Part shown: piece by piece, positions 59,788 through 64,000 of the stretch
How the letters are laid out: each line of letters opens with the position of its first letter
How positions within the stretch are numbered: the stretch's first letter is position 1
Made by a program: the position numbers and the translations under genes
Source: DSVQ01 sp964484765
GTDB taxonomy: Bacteria; Planctomycetota; Planctomycetia; Planctomycetales; Planctomycetaceae
DNA: 64,000 nt
Direction: 5' to 3'
NCBI GenBank assembly: GCA_964484765.1
Contig: CAZAGI010000004.1
Coordinates: 1 to 64,000 of the forward strand
Notes under the pieces: model-generated
Seen by the model: the letters and a program-made list of their open reading frames with translations, nothing else
The model's database searches: none
What the model was told of the DNA's origin: nothing

Positions 59788-61340
59788 GTCGCAAGAAAGA
59801 AAATCCAGCCACCGCTTCGGCGGTTCGCTGTGCCATTTACACCCGGAAGTCGACCGAAGAAGGCCTCGAGCAGGAGTACAACTCGCTCGACGCTCAGCGC
59901 GACGCCGGCGAGGCGTACATTAAGAGCCAGCAGCATGAGGGATGGGTCTGCCTGCCAAGCCGTTACGATGACGGCGGTTACACGGGGGCCAACATGGATC
60001 GGCCCGCCATGCGACGCCTCATTGCCGACATCGAAGCGGGGAAGGTCAATTGCGTCGTCGTGTATAAGGTGGACCGCCTCAGCCGGAGCCTGCTTGATTT
60101 CTCCCGCCTCATGGAGACTTTCGAGCGATATAAGGTGTCGTTCGTCAGCGTCACCCAGGCGTTCAACACCGCCAGTTCGATGGGCCGCCTGATCCTCAAC
60201 GTCCTCCTGTCATTCGCTCAGTTCGAACGCGAAATGATCAGCGAACGGACCCGCGACAAGATCGCCGCTGCCCGTCGCAAGGGGAAATGGTCAGGGGGAA
60301 TGCCGATCCTCGGATACACCGTGGTCGACACGAAACTCGTGGTGGATGAGGACGAGGCCCGGCGCGTCCGGGAAATCTTCGATCTATACGTCGAGCACGA
60401 GTCGATGCTCACGGTGGTGAAGAAACTCAACACCCGCGGGTGCCGAACCAAACGTTGGACGACACGGAAGGGCACCGCCCGGGGTGGTCGCCCGTTTGAC
60501 AAGAACTCGCTGTACCAGATGCTCACCAATGTCGTCTACGTCGGGAAAGTGCGCTATAAGGACGAGGTCCACCCGGGCGAACATCGGCCGATCGTCGATG
60601 CGGCGGTTTTCGCCAAGGTCCAGACGCTCCTGCAGCAGAACGGGCGCAGCGGCGGGCGATCGACACGCAATAAGCACGGTTCATTGCTGCGGGGACTGTT
60701 GCGCTGCACCGCCTGCGACTGCGGGATGAACCACACTTACACTGCCAAGGGGAGCCGACAGTACCGGTATTACACTTGCCACTATGCCCAGAAACGGGGG
60801 TGGCAAGATTGCCCGGCGCCGTCCATCCCCGCCGGCGAGATCGAGCGTTTCGTCGTCGACCAGATCAAGGGGATCGGTCGCGACCCGCTGGTGATCCGGG
60901 AGACCTTGGCCCAGGCCCGGCGCCAGGCCGAAGACCAAATGGAACGCCTCCGGGCAGAGCGGGGGGGCTTCGTGCCCCGTCTCCGTCGCGCCCACACCGA
61001 ACTGGCCTGGCTGGTCGCGGAATCGCAACCGGGCGACCCCCGGTTGGCCGACGCCCACGACCGGATCCGAGATGCCGAGCGGCGGGTCACCGAGATCGAC
61101 GACGAGTTGGCGACGCTCGACGGCGAACTCGTGGACGAAACCGAAGCCGCCGCCGCATTGGCGGACTTCAACGTTGTGTGGGATTGCCTGGCCCCCCGCG
61201 AGCAGGCCCGCGTGATCGAACTGCTGGTCGCACGGGTTGCCTACGACGGCCGCGCCGGCAAGATCGCGATCACCTTCCGACCAACGGGAATCAAGACCCT
61301 CGCCAGCGAACTGGCGGAACGAAAGGATGAAGCCGCATGA
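59784..61340 (+). CDS. large serine recombinase of the DUF2924 cassette
   Basis: This 518-residue enzyme has a resolvase domain (CAIYTRKSTEEGLEQEYNSL, catalytic Ser in TRKST), a recombinase domain (MPILGYTVVDTKLVVD) and a zinc ribbon (CTACDCGMNHTYT...CPAPS). The coiled-coil tail follows (about 375-450). It would catalyse insertion or excision of the element at an attachment site that I could not identify. It is flanked by 4-bp overlaps with DUF2924 and the downstream HTH gene, an unusually tight cassette. Confidence 0.9.
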   Translation: MSRKKENPATASAVRCAIYTRKSTEEGLEQEYNSLDAQRDAGEAYIKSQQHEGWVCLPSRYDDGGYTGANMDRPAMRRLIADIEAGKVNCVVVYKVDRLSRSLLDFSRLMETFERYKVSFVSVTQAFNTASSMGRLILNVLLSFAQFEREMISERTRDKIAAARRKGKWSGGMPILGYTVVDTKLVVDEDEARRVREIFDLYVEHESMLTVVKKLNTRGCRTKRWTTRKGTARGGRPFDKNSLYQMLTNVVYVGKVRYKDEVHPGEHRPIVDAAVFAKVQTLLQQNGRSGGRSTRNKHGSLLRGLLRCTACDCGMNHTYTAKGSRQYRYYTCHYAQKRGWQDCPAPSIPAGEIERFVVDQIKGIGRDPLVIRETLAQARRQAEDQMERLRAERGGFVPRLRRAHTELAWLVAESQPGDPRLADAHDRIRDAERRVTEIDDELATLDGELVDETEAAAALADFNVVWDCLAPREQARVIELLVARVAYDGRAGKIAITFRPTGIKTLASELAERKDEAA

Positions 61341-61729
61341 TCACCATCGAACGGAACGTGCATTTCGGGCAGGGGCGACGCACGCGGAAGGAGCTGCGCG
61401 ACGGCGAAGCGATGCCCACGGCCCCCGCTGGACGGATCCCACGCGTTTCGCGTCTGATGGCGTTGGCCATCCGCTTCGACCAGTTGATCCGTGACGGGGT
61501 CGTGACCGACCAGGCGGATCTGGCTCGGTTGGGGCACGTCACGCGGGCCCGGCTTACCCAGATCATGAACCTGTTGAGCCTCTCGCCGGACATCCAGGAG
61601 GCGATCCTGTTTCTGCCGGCTATGCAACGAGGACGGGAGTCGATTACAGAGCGCGATTTGCGGCCGATCGCAGCGATGGCGGATTGGATGGGACAACGAG
61701 ATCTCTGGCGAAAAGTGAGCAGCTATTGA
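61337..61729 (+). CDS. HTH accessory protein of the recombinase cassette
   Basis: This 130-residue protein has an HTH-like segment (VVTDQADLARLGHVTRARLT, QIMNLLSLSPDIQEAILFL) and an N-terminal basic stretch. Proteins of this kind accompany serine recombinases of the DUF2924 type. The start overlaps the recombinase stop by 4 bp. The gap 61730-61982 contains no gene I can support. Confidence 0.8.
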   Translation: MITIERNVHFGQGRRTRKELRDGEAMPTAPAGRIPRVSRLMALAIRFDQLIRDGVVTDQADLARLGHVTRARLTQIMNLLSLSPDIQEAILFLPAMQRGRESITERDLRPIAAMADWMGQRDLWRKVSSY

Positions 61730-61982
61730 CCTAAAAAGCATCCCTAAGGATGCCACCGATCACAAAAGATGCGGCCTCTTCAACATGCTGCGAATGGATT
61801 TGCTCGCTATCGCACAAGTCGGCAATCGTGCGTGACACTTTTGCGAGCCGATCCATCGATCGATTTGATAGGTGGCTGCCTTCGATCGCTCGCTTACAAG
61901 CAACCATCGACGGCTCATCATCGCCCGAATCGCATCAGAGATCGACTCGCGATTACTCCGACGGAGCCGATTCAGAGTCTTC

Positions 61983-62458
61983 TTACCGGGCGGGAATGAT
62001 TAGCTCGCCGCCACCATTACTTAACCAGCCGACAATCGAACCGTCGATACGGAGCGCGATCCCAAATTTTCGGCCCGCCGCAGCGGCTACGAAGTCATTA
62101 CCGCTTGGAACATTGATCTGCCCAGTGGAGTTTGAACCCCAGCCAGCAAGAGCGCCATTCGAGCGCAGGGCGAGTTGTTGCCCGCCGAGGCCGACACAAA
62201 ATCGTTGCCGGGGGGCGGCTCCCACTGTTTCGTACCACCCTCGCCCCACCAAGGCTCCTGCGAAAAGTCGAGCCAATCGGCTCACATGTCGATCGCGCCC
62301 CTGCGCATGGGTTGCGCTTGCGCATCGACTGTGGTCCCCGCCAGCAGCGCGACCCACGCCAGCAGGTGAGGAACCAGCTGCGTCCGTGCAGGCCGCCACA
62401 GCGAACGGGGTGTTGCGTGAACCTTGGTTAACAGCGGCCCGTTCAGTGAAGTCTTCAT
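61983..62458 (-). pseudogene. broken secreted RCC1-like repeat protein
   Basis: The first part (MKTSLNGPLLTKVHATPRSL, hydrophobic LLAWVALLAGTTVDAQAQ) is a signal peptide that ends at a TGA near 62287. Past the stop the same frame reads WEPPPGNDFVSASAGNN, then a frameshift leads to ALRSNGALAGWGSNSTGQIN and FVAAAAGRKFGIALRIDGS, an RCC1/BNR-type repeat. It is therefore disrupted by at least one stop and one frameshift. The upstream 126 bp duplicate those of the next gene. Confidence 0.7.
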
Positions 62459-62579
62459 GATGTGATGCTCCGAATGGTCTGCGTACAATGAAAACGGGTC
62501 CGCGGCGCGCAGACCGGGCGCTGCGGGACGTTGCGGCCGGTGGGCGATCTGGCGCCAACCGCTTGCTCACTGGCCGTGT
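62454..62579. repeat. duplicated upstream region, copy 1
   Basis: About 126 bp just upstream of the RCC1-like pseudogene are about 90% identical to 63438-63564. The shared part holds GCTCCGAATGGTCTGC, CGCGGCGCGCAGACCGGGCG and GGTGGGCG...GGCGCCAACC. It probably carries promoter or leader signals for surface-protein genes. Confidence 0.75.
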
Positions 62580-62696
62580 TTCGCTCTTCAAACGCGAGCG
62601 TCGAGGCGTCGGCCCGACGTGCCTTCTCTTATGTGTCTGATGGTCGCCCGAAGACCCGGTGGGCTTACGCCGCGCCACTTGCCCGGCACTGCTCCG

Positions 62697-63443
62697 TCAG
62701 GTGCTAGTCCGACGGCGGCGGGTGAAGGCGCCCAGTCCGCACAGTCCGATCCCCAGTAAGGCCAGCGATGTCGGCTCTGGGACGGAGGAAATATCCGGAT
62801 GCGGGCCGACCAGCAAATCTCCAAAACTACAATAGACGTTTTCGCCGACGCCAAAACTGATGCCGAGGTTGCGGAGAGGGGAGCCGAGAAAGACATTCAG
62901 ATCCAGCACCTGCTCGGCCCACGTCTGGCCGGCACCGGTGTCGTTGATCGTGGCGCCGAACAGCAACTGAATCTGGCCAGGAACCTCCACAGGGTTCCCG
63001 TCGACGGTGACGATCGGAAATGTTGAGGCTGCATTAATGATGGATTGCACATTGAATAACCCGGTCCCTTCGTAAGTGGCGAGCCCGCCGACTCCCCACG
63101 TCCCCAGAGAAGGGTCCCATGTTCCGAGGTTTGATGAATCGGGAGCCATCAGGAACCCCGTCACTGGAGCCTCCGGCCCCGAAGGCGCACCGTCTCCAAA
63201 GGCTCCGACCGTTTCGCTGGGATCGTTGTCGGTCAACGTATCGTTGATCGTAAATTGCCAATGGTAGACATCGCCGACTTGAATCTCGCTGCCGATGCCC
63301 GCCGTCTTGAAGGTAACCGTGAGATCGACATGGTAGGTGATGAAGGACGACTCCGCGCGCCCTGCCAGGAATACACAGAACGTCGCCGCCAACCCTGCCC
63401 GCCACGCCGTGCTGTTCATCCGTCTGCTCATCGAACTCTTCAT
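62697..63443 (-). CDS. PEP-CTERM protein
   Basis: This 248-residue protein starts at the ATG at 63443. It has a signal peptide (TAWRAGLAATFCVFLAGRAE), a beta-rich body (VDLTVTFKTAGIGSEIQVGD, YHWQFTINDTLTDNDPSETV) and the sorting tail VPEPTSLALLGIGLCGLGAF with RRRRT at the end. It is a typical exosortase substrate. The promoter-proximal region is duplicated ahead of the neighbouring RCC1-like pseudogene, suggesting shared regulation or tandem duplication. Confidence 0.87.
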   Translation of the reverse strand: MKSSMSRRMNSTAWRAGLAATFCVFLAGRAESSFITYHVDLTVTFKTAGIGSEIQVGDVYHWQFTINDTLTDNDPSETVGAFGDGAPSGPEAPVTGFLMAPDSSNLGTWDPSLGTWGVGGLATYEGTGLFNVQSIINAASTFPIVTVDGNPVEVPGQIQLLFGATINDTGAGQTWAEQVLDLNVFLGSPLRNLGISFGVGENVYCSFGDLLVGPHPDISSVPEPTSLALLGIGLCGLGAFTRRRRTST

Positions 63444-63564
63444 GGTATGTTGCTCCGAATGGTCTGCAGACAATTAAAACCGGACCGCGGCGCGCAGACC
63501 GGGCGCTGCGGGACGTTGCGGCCGGTGGGCGCTCTGGCGCCAACCGCGTGCTCACCGGCCGTGT
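63438..63564. repeat. duplicated upstream region, copy 2
   Basis: This is the second copy of the 126-bp repeat (see 62454-62579), just upstream of the PEP-CTERM gene. Differences are scattered single bases. Confidence 0.75.
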
Positions 63565-63605
63565 GCGAGTCACGGGATCGTGGTCCGAACCCGGGTAATG
63601 GATGA

Positions 63606-64000
63606 TTACCGAGACTGGGAATTCTCTGGCTGCGAGGCTGAGACCGGTTCAGAGTTTGCTTCGGCCTGGCCGAGTAACTCCGCACGTAGTTGTTGGACAA
63701 CCCCTCGTTCCCGCAACTCCGAATCTAGATCGCGGAGCAGATCGAAGGCGTCTGCCGTCTGGCCTCGCGAGTTCAGGCTGCGGACGAGATGTCGTATGAC
63801 AATTCCAAGATAGCTGGAGTATTTTTTGACATAGGGGAACTCTCGGGACAGTTCTCGCAACAGGGCCAAGGACTCTCGCCAATATGCTTCGGCCTCCTGC
63901 GCGTCGCGCGAAACGAAAAATTCTGCGGCCTGATTGAGTTCGTACGCACGCTGAAAGCGGCTTCTATGCTTTCGCGTCTCATCCATTCGAACGATGGCGA
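63606..64000 (-). CDS. TPR-like protein, 5' end outside the window
   Basis: The 130 or so visible codons end at 63606 and hold at least two helical repeats (FQRAYELNQAAEFFVSRDAQ, SYLGIVIRHLVRSLNSRGQT, FDLLRDLDSELRER). This resembles the tetratricopeptide tail of large planctomycete kinases or scaffolds. An ATG at 63986 exists, but the frame stays open to the window edge, so the true start is probably further right. Confidence 0.55.
   Translation of the reverse strand, partial: AIVRMDETRKHRSRFQRAYELNQAAEFFVSRDAQEAEAYWRESLALLRELSREFPYVKKYSSYLGIVIRHLVRSLNSRGQTADAFDLLRDLDSELRERGVVQQLRAELLGQAEANSEPVSASQPENSQSR

Noticed and set aside
61750..62460. 236-codon plus-strand frame
   Set aside because: It is antisense to the RCC1-like pseudogene and has a Ser/Pro/Arg-rich composition without domain.

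Overview
The window looks like planctomycete DNA. It has three PEP-CTERM surface proteins, a 1.6-kb-codon Ser/Thr kinase with a WD40 tail paired with an ECF sigma factor, a TIGR03067-type domain joined to an agarase-like hydrolase, and moderately high G+C. The assignment rests on gene content only; no rRNA or other marker gene is present.

Layout. 31-2200: a minus-strand array of 23 tRNA genes, probably continuing past the left edge. 2648-4467: a glycosyltransferase/methyltransferase overlapping a collagen-like protein whose 5' end was removed by an IS end. 5037-8711: one long secreted-enzyme reading frame interrupted by an in-frame TAG. 8934-10340: an IS with a DDE transposase that has cut the 5' part off an SMC-like ATPase gene. 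10346-19428: a compact plus-strand operon (SMC-like remnant, AlbA_2-KAP NTPase, DUF6361-like protein, two-HKD phospholipase-D-like protein, SF2 helicase) that looks like an anti-phage or anti-plasmid system. 20164-23857: a Gp37/Gp68-type protein, a degenerate M41-like protein and a large serine recombinase. 23780-25682: an IS copy broken by a nested IS3-family element. 25924-32895: kinase, sigma factor and PEP-CTERM gene. 32865-34907: an IS110 remnant and a third transposase copy. 35078-39598: Mg2+ P-type ATPase, VIT-type transporter and a catalase-family protein.

39735-58631 is mostly minus-strand accessory DNA with many 4-base start/stop overlaps. It holds a NYN RNase-like gene with an internal stop, a polynucleotide-kinase-like protein, a SRAP protein, a SIR2-like protein, a tyrosine recombinase, a ParB-methyltransferase fusion, a ParB-Toprim protein, a primase and helicase split between Walker A and the rest of the motor, a sigma-like protein and an HTH regulator. 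It resembles the replication and control half of a phage, satellite or integrative element; capsid and tail genes are not visible. 59049-61729 is a DUF2924/serine-recombinase/HTH cassette. 61983-64000 holds a broken RCC1-like secreted gene, a PEP-CTERM gene sharing a duplicated upstream region with it, and the end of a TPR gene.

The best candidates for undescribed biology are the AlbA_2-KAP/DUF6361/PLD/helicase operon, the tRNA array with short-variable-arm Leu tRNAs and C33 anticodon loops, and the split primase-helicase of the 40-58 kb element. All assignments come from reading motifs; no database search was possible.
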